A DNA stretch of 8,488 nt from contig JAJYJR010000241.1 in assembly GCA_021789355.1 (NCBI GenBank), positions 1-8,488 on the forward strand, in the 5' to 3' direction. Both the position numbers and the translations under genes were made by a program. Every line of letters starts with the position of its first letter. The stretch's first letter is position 1. Shown piece after piece: positions 1-6,874 of this stretch. Under the pieces are notes generated by a model that saw nothing but the letters and a program-made list of their open reading frames with translations, was not told the origin of the DNA and did no database searches. The stretch comes from Chloroflexota bacterium (GTDB lineage: Bacteria; Chloroflexota; Limnocylindria; Limnocylindrales; CSP1-4).

Positions 1-337
1 GACGGTGCCGCGCCGCCAGGGTGGCCATTTGCGCCGAGCGTTGCCGAGCGGACGGTCGTTGTGGGCATCCAGGTGGCGCCCGAGGGCACCCTGGTGGTGA
101 CGGGCGAGACCCCGTTCAATGGCCCCACGCTCGTCATCTCCGTGGTCGAGGCCGATGGGACGCTCGCCCGGTGATCTACGACGAACAGGCCGGGCAAGCG
201 GCGCGTGGCGAGCCCGCGAGGGCGACGAAACTGGTGGCCGAGGGGCAGCGATCCGGGCGTCTGGACGTCGACCGACGGCGGGTCCTGGACCCGGCTCGCC
301 GAGCCTGGCACGCCGCTCTCGGGGTTCCAGGCGAGGG
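1..337 (+). pseudogene. Frameshifted remnant of a YCF48/BNR-repeat-like protein gene, cut off by the insertion element
   Basis: No single frame is open through this stretch, but protein-like sequence moves between frames. Frame 1 reads plausibly from base 1 (VAERTVVVGIQVAPEG, then FNGPTLVISVVEADGTLAR) to a TGA at 172-174. Frame 3 then continues with VIYDEQAGQAARGEP and LVAEGQRS. From about base 250 frame 1 resumes with SDPGVWTSTDGGSWTRLAEP. The GVWTSTDGGSWTRL segment resembles repeats of YCF48/BNR-type beta-propeller proteins, which are often exported, where a 'WxSxDGGxxW' pattern recurs. Two frameshifts, near 165-175 and 245-260, would explain the switches. The reading ends where the inverted repeat of the insertion element starts at 338, and no continuation appears beyond the element's other end. 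The 5' end lies outside the window. The family call rests on one repeat motif, so it is tentative; sequencing error could mimic one of the frameshifts. Confidence 0.45.
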
Positions 338-360
338 AAGCATCCCATTCTCTGTGCTGG
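338..360 (+). repeat. Left terminal inverted repeat of the insertion sequence
   Basis: The outer end begins AAGCATCCCA and continues to TCTGTGCTGG. It matches the reverse complement of 1719-1741 at 19 of 23 positions: ten identical outer bases, three mismatches, seven matches (TCTGTGC), one mismatch, then GG. The transposase stop codon at 362-364 is just inside this repeat, so almost no non-coding sequence separates gene and element end. Confidence 0.8.
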
Positions 361-361
361 A

Positions 362-1645
362 TCAGGCCGGGGATGGCCAGGGGCGCAGGAGAGCGGTGAA
401 ACGACCCGCCCAGTAGCGGGCCCAGGTGCCGTTGAGTCGAAGCAGCCGCAGGTGCAGGAGCGGACTCGCGCCGCGGCGGAACCAACTCATGCCGCGTGCC
501 TTGAACCGTCGAGCCACGACGAGGTCGACGCCCTTCTCCATCGGCCCGGAGCTCGCCAGCGGGACGATCACGTAGTTCTCGATGGCGCGGCGGTTGGCCG
601 CGACATAGCCGGCGACAGCCACGAGTTTGTCCGAGCGGGCGAGGTCGGCTCCGGCCTCCTCGAACGCCCACCCGGCGAGGAGCTCGAGCAGGCGCTCGGC
701 GTCGCCCGGCGCGGCGACCGCGAGCGCGGCCTCGAGCCGATCGGTCCGCTCGTCGCCGATCGCCCGGCGGAGCGCCTCGACCAGGTGATACCAGTCGAGC
801 AACTCGATCGCGGTCGGGAAGCTGCGCTCGCGGATCCAGCGGATCGCGGCGGCGCCGTCGGACACGAAGAAGATCTGCTCGGCGTCGAACACCCCGAGCT
901 TGGCGCAGGTCGCGGTGAACCGCTCGGCGAACGTCGTCCAGCTCCCGGTGCCCCCGACGTACGTCCGACCGGTCAGCGCCCGGCGGGTCCGGCCGACGCG
1001 GCGGGCGCGGTCGAAGACGAGGCCGATCTTGACCTCGAACTCGGTCCCCGACGCGCGGTCGTGGACCATCGTTCCGTCGGCGCTGACCCAGACCGTGCCG
1101 CGCCGCGGTCCGTCGCGCTCTCGGACCGGCCGGTCACCGAAGACCGCCTCGGTCTCGGCTGCGCTCGTCGCCTCGATCCGGGCGCCCTCCTGCGCCACCC
1201 AGCGGTGGAGCTCCCCCCGGCCGATCGGCCAGCCCCGTAACTCGGCCGCCACATCGACCGCGCGCTGGTAGCTCATCTCGGTCACCAGCCAGAGACCCCG
1301 CTCGCGGACCCCGAGCGTGTGCGCGGTTCGGGGCTCGAGTCCGAGGGCCGCATCGAGCGGGACGATCTCCCGGCCACAGTCGAGGCAGCGGTAGCGGCGG
1401 CGGCGGAGCTCGACCTCACCCGCGAGCGTGACGAGCCGGCGCGGTGCTCGGCCATTCGCCTTCAACCGGCCGCCGCAGGCGGGGCAGCTCGCCGGCGCCG
1501 GGAGGGTCGCCTCGAGTCGGCCGATCAGCTCGTGCCAGAGCCGGACCCCGACCTCGGTCAGGGCCGTGCTGATCGCTCGTTCCAGCGAGCCGACGTCGGC
1601 ATGCTCCGTCGCGAGGTGGACCTCGACTGGGACCGTACACTCCAT
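362..1645 (-). CDS. DDE transposase of an ISKra4/ISLre2-like (UPF0236-type) insertion sequence
   Basis: This 427-residue protein would cut and join the ends of the surrounding element. A zinc-ribbon-like pair of CxxC motifs (C54/C57 and C87/C90) lies near the N-terminus and probably binds DNA. The likely catalytic acidic residues are D190 in VSADGTMVH, D263 in FFVSDGAAAI and E370 in SSGPMEKGVDLVVARRFKARG. The DWYH motif at 284-287 follows the second Asp, as in Mutator-like DDE transposases. The C-terminal RRFKARGMSW block is typical of ISKra4/ISLre2-type enzymes. The frame is open and full length, so the element may be active. An ATG at 1645 with a GGAGG 8 nt upstream supports this start. The gene fills the element and is co-oriented with the upstream peptidase. 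Transposase identity is secure; the choice between ISKra4 and ISLre2 is made from memory of motifs and is less so. Confidence 0.88.
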   Translation of the reverse strand: MECTVPVEVHLATEHADVGSLERAISTALTEVGVRLWHELIGRLEATLPAPASCPACGGRLKANGRAPRRLVTLAGEVELRRRRYRCLDCGREIVPLDAALGLEPRTAHTLGVRERGLWLVTEMSYQRAVDVAAELRGWPIGRGELHRWVAQEGARIEATSAAETEAVFGDRPVRERDGPRRGTVWVSADGTMVHDRASGTEFEVKIGLVFDRARRVGRTRRALTGRTYVGGTGSWTTFAERFTATCAKLGVFDAEQIFFVSDGAAAIRWIRERSFPTAIELLDWYHLVEALRRAIGDERTDRLEAALAVAAPGDAERLLELLAGWAFEEAGADLARSDKLVAVAGYVAANRRAIENYVIVPLASSGPMEKGVDLVVARRFKARGMSWFRRGASPLLHLRLLRLNGTWARYWAGRFTALLRPWPSPA

Positions 1646-1651
1646 CGCGAG

Positions 1652-1658
1652 CCCCTCC
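1652..1658 (-). promoter_or_regulatory. Ribosome binding site of the transposase gene
   Basis: On the minus strand GGAGGGG lies just upstream of the ATG at 1645, with 8 nt between GGAGG and the start codon. It supports this start over upstream alternatives. It contrasts with the host genes in this window that appear to start without a Shine-Dalgarno sequence. Confidence 0.65.
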
Positions 1659-1718
1659 AGGTGCTGGCGTGTTTGACGACACCAGCGTATGGGTGGGGCT
1701 CAGCTCATTCCCGGCCAA

Positions 1719-1741
1719 CCGGCACAGACGTTGGGATGCTT
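1719..1741 (-). repeat. Right terminal inverted repeat of the insertion sequence
   Basis: Read on the minus strand from 1741, this is AAGCATCCCA, then ACG, TCTGTGC, CGG. It pairs with the left end at 338-360 (19 of 23 identical). About 73 bp of leader separate it from the transposase start codon at 1645. Confidence 0.8.
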
Positions 1742-1762
1742 ACCGCGTCGCGCGCCCTTCGC

Positions 1763-3802
1763 CTACAGCAGCTCCGGCCGCTCCCATGCCGCACCCAGCA
1801 CGTGGTGGTCCAGGAACGCGAGCACCGTCTGGTACCAGAGCCGCGCGTTCTGTGGCTTCAGCACCCAGTGGTTCTCGTCGGGGAAGTAGAGGAACTTCGA
1901 CTCGACCCCGTGCCGCTGCAGGTCGGTCCAGAGCCGGAGCGCCTCGCTGATCGGGACGCGCTGGTCGAGCTCGCCATGGATCACCAGCATGGGCGTGCGG
2001 ATCGATCCGATCGCGTTCGACGGGCTCTGTTCCAGGTAGCGGCCCGGGTCCCGGTAGGGATCTCCGAACTCCAGCTCCCAGACGTTGCCGTCGTCCGTGG
2101 CGCCGTGGAACCCACGCAGTTCCCAGAGGCTGGCATGCGTCACGATGCAGCGGAACCGATCGGTGTGGCCCGCCACCCAGTTCGCCATGTAGCCGCCGAA
2201 CGACCCGCCCATCAGGGCCGTCCGGGCGGCATCGATGTCGGGCCGGGCGACCGCGGCGTCGACCGCCGCGAGCATGTCCGTGAAGGGCGCCTCGTGCCAG
2301 CGGCCCCAGCCGCGCTGCACCATCGGCTGGCCGTAGCCCGTCGAGAACGCGGGATCGGGGAGCACCACGGCATAACCGCGCTCCGCCAGGACCTGCGGGT
2401 TCCAGCGCCAGTGCCAGCCGTCCGTCCACGAGCCCAGCGGCCCGCCGTGCACGAAGACCACCAGCGGTGCCGGGTGCTCCGGTGAGGCATCCGCCGGCAG
2501 CACGAGCCAGGCGCCGATCGGCGTCCCGTCGCTGGCACGACCCTCGATCCGCTCGACGCGTCCCGGTGCTCCGGCCGCCTCCTCGTCGACCGCGGGGGAG
2601 GGGATGACCGCCGGGCGCTGGTCGGGCGTCCGGGGGTGGAGCCGGACGACCTGGCCCGGCGCCCTCAGGGTCGAGCGCAGGCCGTACAGGCACGACCCGT
2701 CGGGCGACTGGCAGAGGTCGCTCATGGTGCCCGACGCCGACAGGCAGGCGACCTCGCCGGACGCGACGTCGAGCCGGAAGACGGCGCCCGACCCCTGTCG
2801 ATCGGAGAGGAAGAAGACGGCCGACCCGTCGGGGGACCAGGTAGGGGCGTGCGGCCACAGGTCCGCGGAGGGCGCCAGCTCCCTGCCCCGGCCGGTCGCC
2901 AGCTCCACCAGCCAGAGGCGGGGCTCCTGCGCGTGATCCGGGTCCCAGAGCGCGGTGCGGACGCACGCCACCGCGGTCCCGTCGGGAGAACATGCCGGGT
3001 CTTCGTAGACGGCGTCGCCGGGGGTCAGGGTCCGTGCCTGGCCGGTCGCCGCGTCGAACGCGACCAGGTCGGCGGACGGGTGAGTGAGGTCGGCGTGCGA
3101 CGCGACCGTGGCCACCACCGTCCGCCCGTCGGGGGTCATGTCGAACCCGAGCTCGTCGTGAGCGTCGAGGGATGCGCCCGCCTCGGGGGTGAGGTCGCGT
3201 GGGGCCGGGACCGCCTCGGCCTCCAGGCCGGGGATGTCCACGGCGAGCAGGTGCCGCTCGCGCGGCCCGAGGTAGTGGTCCCAGTGGCGGATCGGGTATC
3301 CCTCGAACAGCATCGCGGAGACGCCCGCGTCCTTCCGCCCCCGGGCCCGCTCCGCGTCGACCTCCAGGCTCGGGGCACCGCGGAAGACCCGCGCTGCCAG
3401 CGCGACCGTGCGCGCGGCGCGCGCCACACGCAGGCCGTCGATCCCCCCGTCGGGCGCCAGGAGCAGGCGGGCCTCGCCACGTCCGGGAGGCAGGAGCCAC
3501 AGGGCGGCCTGGTCGCGCTTCTCGGCATTCTCGGGGGCCGCGGGGTCGGGGCGGCACGACGTGAACAGCAGCGACCCGTCAGGCAGGAACGCCGCGTTGC
3601 CCACCCCTTCGGCGGGGCTGGTCAGCCGCTGGGCTGGACGTCCGCCGTCGGGGTCGAGCTCCCAGAGCGAGGAGAGCAGCACCTTCCCGTCTGGAGCCGG
3701 CGTCTGCACGCAGACGACCAGGCGGCTTCCGTCGGGGGAGCAGCGGAGGCCGGAGAGCCGGGGAAGGGCCACGAAGTGGTCGAAGTCGAATGTCACGCTC
3801 AT
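1763..3802 (-). CDS. S9 family serine peptidase (dipeptidyl aminopeptidase / acylaminoacyl-peptidase type)
   Basis: Prolyl-oligopeptidase-family enzymes cleave short peptides, reached through a beta-propeller that gates an alpha/beta-hydrolase active site. From the chosen start (MSVTFDFDHF) the protein has 679 residues, normal for the DAP2-like group. The N-terminal two thirds carry repeated (S/T/L)PDG(S/R/T) propeller motifs near residues 22, 73, 223, 272, 323 and 366. The catalytic domain, from about residue 430, shows the HGGP oxyanion motif (452-455), the nucleophile S534 in GGSFGGYM, D613 in HGELDQRVP and H645 in DENHW. The triad is complete, so the enzyme should be active. No signal peptide is seen, suggesting a cytoplasmic location. 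The frame is open upstream to an ATG at 3901, but those 33 residues look non-coding and would run into the divergent promoter region. There is no good Shine-Dalgarno; a weak CATCAT lies 7 nt before the ATG. Substrate specificity cannot be read from the sequence. Confidence 0.92.
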   Translation of the reverse strand: MSVTFDFDHFVALPRLSGLRCSPDGSRLVVCVQTPAPDGKVLLSSLWELDPDGGRPAQRLTSPAEGVGNAAFLPDGSLLFTSCRPDPAAPENAEKRDQAALWLLPPGRGEARLLLAPDGGIDGLRVARAARTVALAARVFRGAPSLEVDAERARGRKDAGVSAMLFEGYPIRHWDHYLGPRERHLLAVDIPGLEAEAVPAPRDLTPEAGASLDAHDELGFDMTPDGRTVVATVASHADLTHPSADLVAFDAATGQARTLTPGDAVYEDPACSPDGTAVACVRTALWDPDHAQEPRLWLVELATGRGRELAPSADLWPHAPTWSPDGSAVFFLSDRQGSGAVFRLDVASGEVACLSASGTMSDLCQSPDGSCLYGLRSTLRAPGQVVRLHPRTPDQRPAVIPSPAVDEEAAGAPGRVERIEGRASDGTPIGAWLVLPADASPEHPAPLVVFVHGGPLGSWTDGWHWRWNPQVLAERGYAVVLPDPAFSTGYGQPMVQRGWGRWHEAPFTDMLAAVDAAVARPDIDAARTALMGGSFGGYMANWVAGHTDRFRCIVTHASLWELRGFHGATDDGNVWELEFGDPYRDPGRYLEQSPSNAIGSIRTPMLVIHGELDQRVPISEALRLWTDLQRHGVESKFLYFPDENHWVLKPQNARLWYQTVLAFLDHHVLGAAWERPELL

Positions 3803-3855
3803 GGTGCCGATGATGGCACGCGGCGCGGACGCAGGGGCGCGGGCGGCGCCGGCGG

Positions 3856-3861
3856 TACAAT
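3856..3861 (+). promoter_or_regulatory. Candidate -10 element for ppdK
   Basis: TACAAT differs from the TATAAT consensus at one base and stands out as an A/T-rich hexamer in GC-rich surroundings. It would place transcription start near 3868 and give ppdK a 5' leader of about 100 nt, with the palindrome at 3900-3912 inside it. No clear -35 box lies upstream, so this is a candidate only. Confidence 0.4.
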
Positions 3862-3899
3862 TCGGGCGGTCCCACGTTCCCTTGACCATGCCCGGAGCC

Positions 3900-3912
3900 A
3901 CGTTCCGAACGT
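3900..3912. promoter_or_regulatory. Perfect 13-bp palindrome, candidate operator
   Basis: ACGTTC, a single C, then GAACGT forms an exact 6-1-6 inverted repeat. A matching half-site, ACGTTCC, sits 26 bp upstream at 3874-3880. The position, downstream of the TACAAT box and before the ppdK Shine-Dalgarno, suits a repressor site controlling ppdK and perhaps the divergent peptidase. The binding protein is not identifiable from the window. Confidence 0.4.
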
Positions 3913-3953
3913 CCCCACGGATCGAACGCCCTCAACCGATCAGCGTCCCGCAC

Positions 3954-3959
3954 AAGGAG
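3954..3959 (+). promoter_or_regulatory. Ribosome binding site of ppdK
   Basis: AAGGAG lies 10 nt before the ATG at 3970. The spacing is slightly long but acceptable, and it fixes the start that gives the extra 17 N-terminal residues. Confidence 0.65.
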
Positions 3960-3969
3960 CCAGCGATCC

Positions 3970-6756
3970 ATGACCACCACGGACAGCGTCGCCGAGCGAA
4001 CCCACCGCGCGGCCAGGCGGTACATCTACGCCTTCGGCGGAGGGCACGCTGACGGGAACGGCGAGATGAAGGGTCTCCTCGGCGGCAAGGGGGCCGGGCT
4101 CGCGGAGATGACCCGAGCCGGACTCCCGGTCCCGCCCGGCTTCACCATCACCACCGAGGCCTGCAACGACTACTTCGCGAGCGGCGAGCGGCTCCCGGAC
4201 GGCCTGTGGGACGACGTCCTGGATGCCATGCGCGAGGTGGAGCGGGAGACCGGCAAGCGGTTCGGCGGGCGAGACAACCCGCTGCTGGTGAGTGTCCGCT
4301 CCGGCTCGAAGTTCTCGATGCCCGGCATGATGGACACCGTGCTCAACCTCGGGCTCAACGAGGAGACGCTGCCGGGCCTGATCGCCCTCACGCAGAATGA
4401 GCGCTTCGGGTGGGACGCCTACCGGCGCTTCATCCAGATGTTCGGCCGGATCGTCATGGACGTGGACGGTATCCGCTTCGACGAGGCGCTCGAGGCCGCG
4501 AAGGAGCGGCACGGCGCGAAGGCCGACACGGACCTCGACGCGGCCGCCCTGCGGGAGCTCGTCGGCGCGTACAAGGCGATCGTGAAGGAGGCCACCGGCC
4601 GCGAGTTCCCCACCGACCCGGACGAGCAGCTCGACCTGGCCATCAAGGCCGTCTTCGGCTCCTGGTTCGGCAAGCGCGCGGTGGACTACCGCAACTACAA
4701 CAAGATCGCCCACGACCTCGGCACGGCCGTCAACGTGGTGACGATGGTCTTCGGGAACATGGGCAACGACTCCGGGACCGGCGTCGCGTTCACGCGCGAC
4801 CCGAACACCGGCGAGAAGGTGCTCTACGGCGAGTACCTGACCAACGCGCAGGGCGAGGACGTGGTGGCTGGCATCCGGACGCCCCAGGAGATCGCCCATC
4901 TCGAGCAGGAACTTCCGCAGGCGTACCGCGAGTTCCAGGAGATCGCCCAGAAGCTCGAGCGGCACTACCGCGACGTGCAGGACCTGGAATTCACCATCGA
5001 GCGCGGTCGCCTCTTCATGCTGCAGACCCGCACCGCGAAGCGGACCGCGGCCGCAGCCGTGATGATCGCGGTCGACATGGTCGCCGAGGGGATCATCAGC
5101 GAGGCCGAGGCGGTCGAGCGGATCGAGCCCGCGCAGGTCGACCAGCTCCTCCGCGCGCAGTTCGACCCGAAGGCGCGCCAGGCGGCGCCTCGCATCGCGA
5201 AGGGCCTGAACGCGTCGCCGGGCGCGGCGGTCGGAAAGGCCGTCTTCGACGCCGACACGGCGGTCGAGTGGGCCGGGCGTGGCGAACGCGTGGTGCTGGT
5301 CCGCATCGAGACGTCGCCGGACGACTTCCACGGGATGGCCGTGGCCCAGGGAATCCTGACCGCCCGGGGCGGCGCCACCTCCCATGCCGCGGTGGTGGCC
5401 CGCCAGATCGGCAAGCCGTGCGTGGCGGGCTGCTCGGAGCTGCTGGTCGACTACCGCGCGAAATCGGCCACCGCCAACGGATCGAGCTTCCGCGAGGGCG
5501 ACCCGATCAGCGTGGATGGCTCGACCGGGGAGGTGTTCCTGGGCGCACTGCCCACGGTGGCGGCACGCTTCGAGGAGCAGCCCGAGCTCCAGCGGATCCT
5601 CGGCTGGGCCGACAAGGTCCGGCGCCTGCAGGTCTGGACCAACGCCGACAAGCCCGAGGAGGCCGCCCAGGCCCGCAGCTACGGGGCGCAGGGGATCGGC
5701 CTGTGCCGCACGGAGCACATGTTCCGCGAGGGAGAACGGCTCGAGATCGTGCGTGACGCGATCCTCGTGGCGTTCCAGGCGACCAGGGCCAGGGAGCGTC
5801 AGGCGGCCGGCGAGACGCTGGCCGATGCCGACCGGGACGCGGTGGCGCGGTTCGACGCGGCGATCGCCAAGCTCGAGAAGCTCCAGCAGGGCGACTTCGA
5901 GGGGATCCTCGCCGCGATGAGCGGCCTGCCGGTGGTGATCCGGCTGATCGATCCGCCGCTCCACGAGTTCCTCCCGAAGCACGACGAGCTGATCGTGGAG
6001 GTCACGCAGCTGCGCGAGCGCCGCACGCCGGAAGACGATCCGGGGTTCGTGAAGGCCCGGACGATGCTGGCGGCGGTGGAAGCGCTGCGCGAGCAGAACC
6101 CGATGCTGGGTCTCCGGGGCATCCGCCTCGGCCTGATGATCCCGGACATCACCAAGATGCAGACCCGGGCCATCCTGAACGCCGCGATCGCGGTGCGCCG
6201 CGCCGGGGGCGACCCGCACGTCGAGATCATGATCCCGCTCGTGGGCCACGTGAACGAGCTGGCCGCGAGCCAGACGCTCCTCGAGGCCGAGGCGAAGACG
6301 GTCATGGAGGTGGCCGGCACGACGGTCGACTACAAGTTCGGGACCATGATCGAGGTGCCGCGCGGCGCGCTCACCGCCGACGAGATCGCGAAGTACGCGC
6401 AGTTCTTCAGCTTCGGCACCAACGACCTGACGCAGATGACGTTCGGGTACAGCCGCGACGATGCGGAGGGCGGCTTCCTGCTCGCCTACGTCGAGCGGAA
6501 GATCCTGCCGTTCAACCCGTTCCAGACGCTCGACCGGGCCGGCGTGGGCCAGCTCATGCGGATCGCGGTCGAGAAGGGTCGGGCGACGCGGCCCGACATC
6601 AAGCTCGGGATCTGCGGCGAGCACGGCGGCGATCCCGAGTCGATCGCCTTTTGCCACGAGATCGGGCTCAACTACGTCTCCTGCTCGCCGTTCCGGGTTC
6701 CCGTGGCGCGCCTCGCCGCGGCCCAGGCGGTGCTGGCCGGCGAGCGCGACAGGTAG
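3970..6756 (+). CDS. ppdK: Pyruvate, phosphate dikinase (PPDK)
   Basis: PPDK interconverts pyruvate + ATP + phosphate and phosphoenolpyruvate + AMP + pyrophosphate, linking glycolysis and gluconeogenesis in the cytoplasm. The 928-residue protein shows all three domains. The N-terminal ATP-grasp nucleotide-binding domain has LLGGKGAGLAEM (36-47), SGSKFSMPGMMDTVLNLGLN (111-130) and the D267-to-P278 segment (DSGTGVAFTRDP). The swivelling phosphohistidine domain has GGATSHAAVVARQ with catalytic H472. The C-terminal PEP/pyruvate barrel has CRTEHMF (R580), RLIDPPLHEF (R658), SFGTNDLTQMT (814-824) and CGEHGGDP with catalytic C882. All expected catalytic residues are present. PPDK rather than PEP synthase is indicated by the N-terminal YIYAF...LLGGKG start and the CRTEHMF motif. 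Compared with the remembered Clostridium symbiosum numbering (H455, C831), there are about 17 extra N-terminal residues and about 34 more between the two catalytic residues. The gene stands alone, divergent from the peptidase and convergent with the antiporter; no dikinase regulatory protein gene is in the window. Confidence 0.97.
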   Translation: MTTTDSVAERTHRAARRYIYAFGGGHADGNGEMKGLLGGKGAGLAEMTRAGLPVPPGFTITTEACNDYFASGERLPDGLWDDVLDAMREVERETGKRFGGRDNPLLVSVRSGSKFSMPGMMDTVLNLGLNEETLPGLIALTQNERFGWDAYRRFIQMFGRIVMDVDGIRFDEALEAAKERHGAKADTDLDAAALRELVGAYKAIVKEATGREFPTDPDEQLDLAIKAVFGSWFGKRAVDYRNYNKIAHDLGTAVNVVTMVFGNMGNDSGTGVAFTRDPNTGEKVLYGEYLTNAQGEDVVAGIRTPQEIAHLEQELPQAYREFQEIAQKLERHYRDVQDLEFTIERGRLFMLQTRTAKRTAAAAVMIAVDMVAEGIISEAEAVERIEPAQVDQLLRAQFDPKARQAAPRIAKGLNASPGAAVGKAVFDADTAVEWAGRGERVVLVRIETSPDDFHGMAVAQGILTARGGATSHAAVVARQIGKPCVAGCSELLVDYRAKSATANGSSFREGDPISVDGSTGEVFLGALPTVAARFEEQPELQRILGWADKVRRLQVWTNADKPEEAAQARSYGAQGIGLCRTEHMFREGERLEIVRDAILVAFQATRARERQAAGETLADADRDAVARFDAAIAKLEKLQQGDFEGILAAMSGLPVVIRLIDPPLHEFLPKHDELIVEVTQLRERRTPEDDPGFVKARTMLAAVEALREQNPMLGLRGIRLGLMIPDITKMQTRAILNAAIAVRRAGGDPHVEIMIPLVGHVNELAASQTLLEAEAKTVMEVAGTTVDYKFGTMIEVPRGALTADEIAKYAQFFSFGTNDLTQMTFGYSRDDAEGGFLLAYVERKILPFNPFQTLDRAGVGQLMRIAVEKGRATRPDIKLGICGEHGGDPESIAFCHEIGLNYVSCSPFRVPVARLAAAQAVLAGERDR

Positions 6757-6762
6757 GCGTGG

Positions 6763-6792
6763 GGGGCGACCACCATCGCCGGTGGCCGCCCC
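6763..6792 (+). terminator. GC-rich hairpin after ppdK, candidate bidirectional terminator
   Basis: GGGGCGACCACC (6763-6774) pairs with GGTGGCCGCCCC (6781-6792) across a 6-nt loop: 11 of 12 pairs with one A-C mismatch. It starts 7 nt after the ppdK stop and lies between convergent genes, as a terminator would. No T-run follows on either strand, so it is not a classical intrinsic terminator. Confidence 0.5.
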
Positions 6793-6830
6793 GAACCACC
6801 CGGGCAGGTCCTCGGTTCTCGGCCCGGCGA

Positions 6831-6853
6831 GGGCGGGCAGGGGCACCCCGCCC
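6831..6853 (-). terminator. Second GC-rich hairpin, candidate terminator for the antiporter gene
   Basis: GGGCGGG (6831-6837) pairs perfectly with CCCGCCC (6847-6853) over a 9-nt loop. It begins 21 nt after the antiporter stop on the minus strand. No T-run is present. In DNA this GC-rich such a stem could arise by chance, so the role is inferred from position. Confidence 0.35.
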
Positions 6854-6874
6854 CGGATCGCCGGCGGCGCCGCG

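Larger units (their letters stand above)
338..1741 (-). mobile_element. Insertion sequence with one DDE transposase (ISKra4/ISLre2-like)
   Basis: The element is bounded by imperfect inverted repeats at 338-360 and 1719-1741 and contains one full-length transposase gene on the minus strand. That gives about 1,404 bp, a usual size for a single-gene IS. The 9 bases outside the two ends (aggcgaggg at 329-337 and accgcgtcg at 1742-1750) do not match, so no target-site duplication is visible. Either the family makes none, or flanking DNA was lost or decayed after insertion. The left end abuts a broken gene remnant. The right end lies 21 bp beyond the stop codon of the S9 peptidase. The boundaries are inferred from the repeats; I could not compare with other copies. 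Confidence 0.75.
3803..3969. promoter_or_regulatory. Divergent intergenic region between the S9 peptidase and ppdK
   Basis: These 167 bp separate two divergently transcribed genes and should hold both promoters. Seen here are a TACAAT box on the plus strand (3856-3861), a perfect inverted repeat ACGTTC-C-GAACGT (3900-3912), a further ACGTTCC half-site (3874-3880), and the ppdK Shine-Dalgarno AAGGAG (3954-3959). No convincing -35 element was found at normal spacing from the TACAAT box. Confidence 0.6.

Noticed and set aside
119..1240. 373-codon plus-strand open frame across the remnant gene and the transposase
   Set aside because: It lies mostly antisense to the transposase, crosses the element boundary and shows no domain-like sequence.
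1740..3557. 605-codon open frame overlapping the S9 peptidase in another minus-strand frame
   Set aside because: The translation is Pro/Arg/Gly/Ala-rich low-complexity sequence, while the overlapping frame encodes a clear S9 peptidase.
3882..3887. TTGACC as a -35 box for ppdK
   Set aside because: No acceptable -10 hexamer lies 16-18 bp downstream; that position falls in the ACGTTCCGAACGT palindrome.
3803..3901. N-terminal extension of the S9 peptidase to an ATG at 3901
   Set aside because: The 33 added residues resemble translated intergenic DNA, would occupy the ppdK promoter region, and precede the family-like start MSVTFDFDHF.
3940..6846. 968-codon open frame on the minus strand opposite ppdK
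   Set aside because: It mirrors ppdK, whose motifs and catalytic residues are complete. The antisense protein is rich in Arg/His/Leu/Asp without recognisable domains, as expected from the third-position GC bias of the sense gene.
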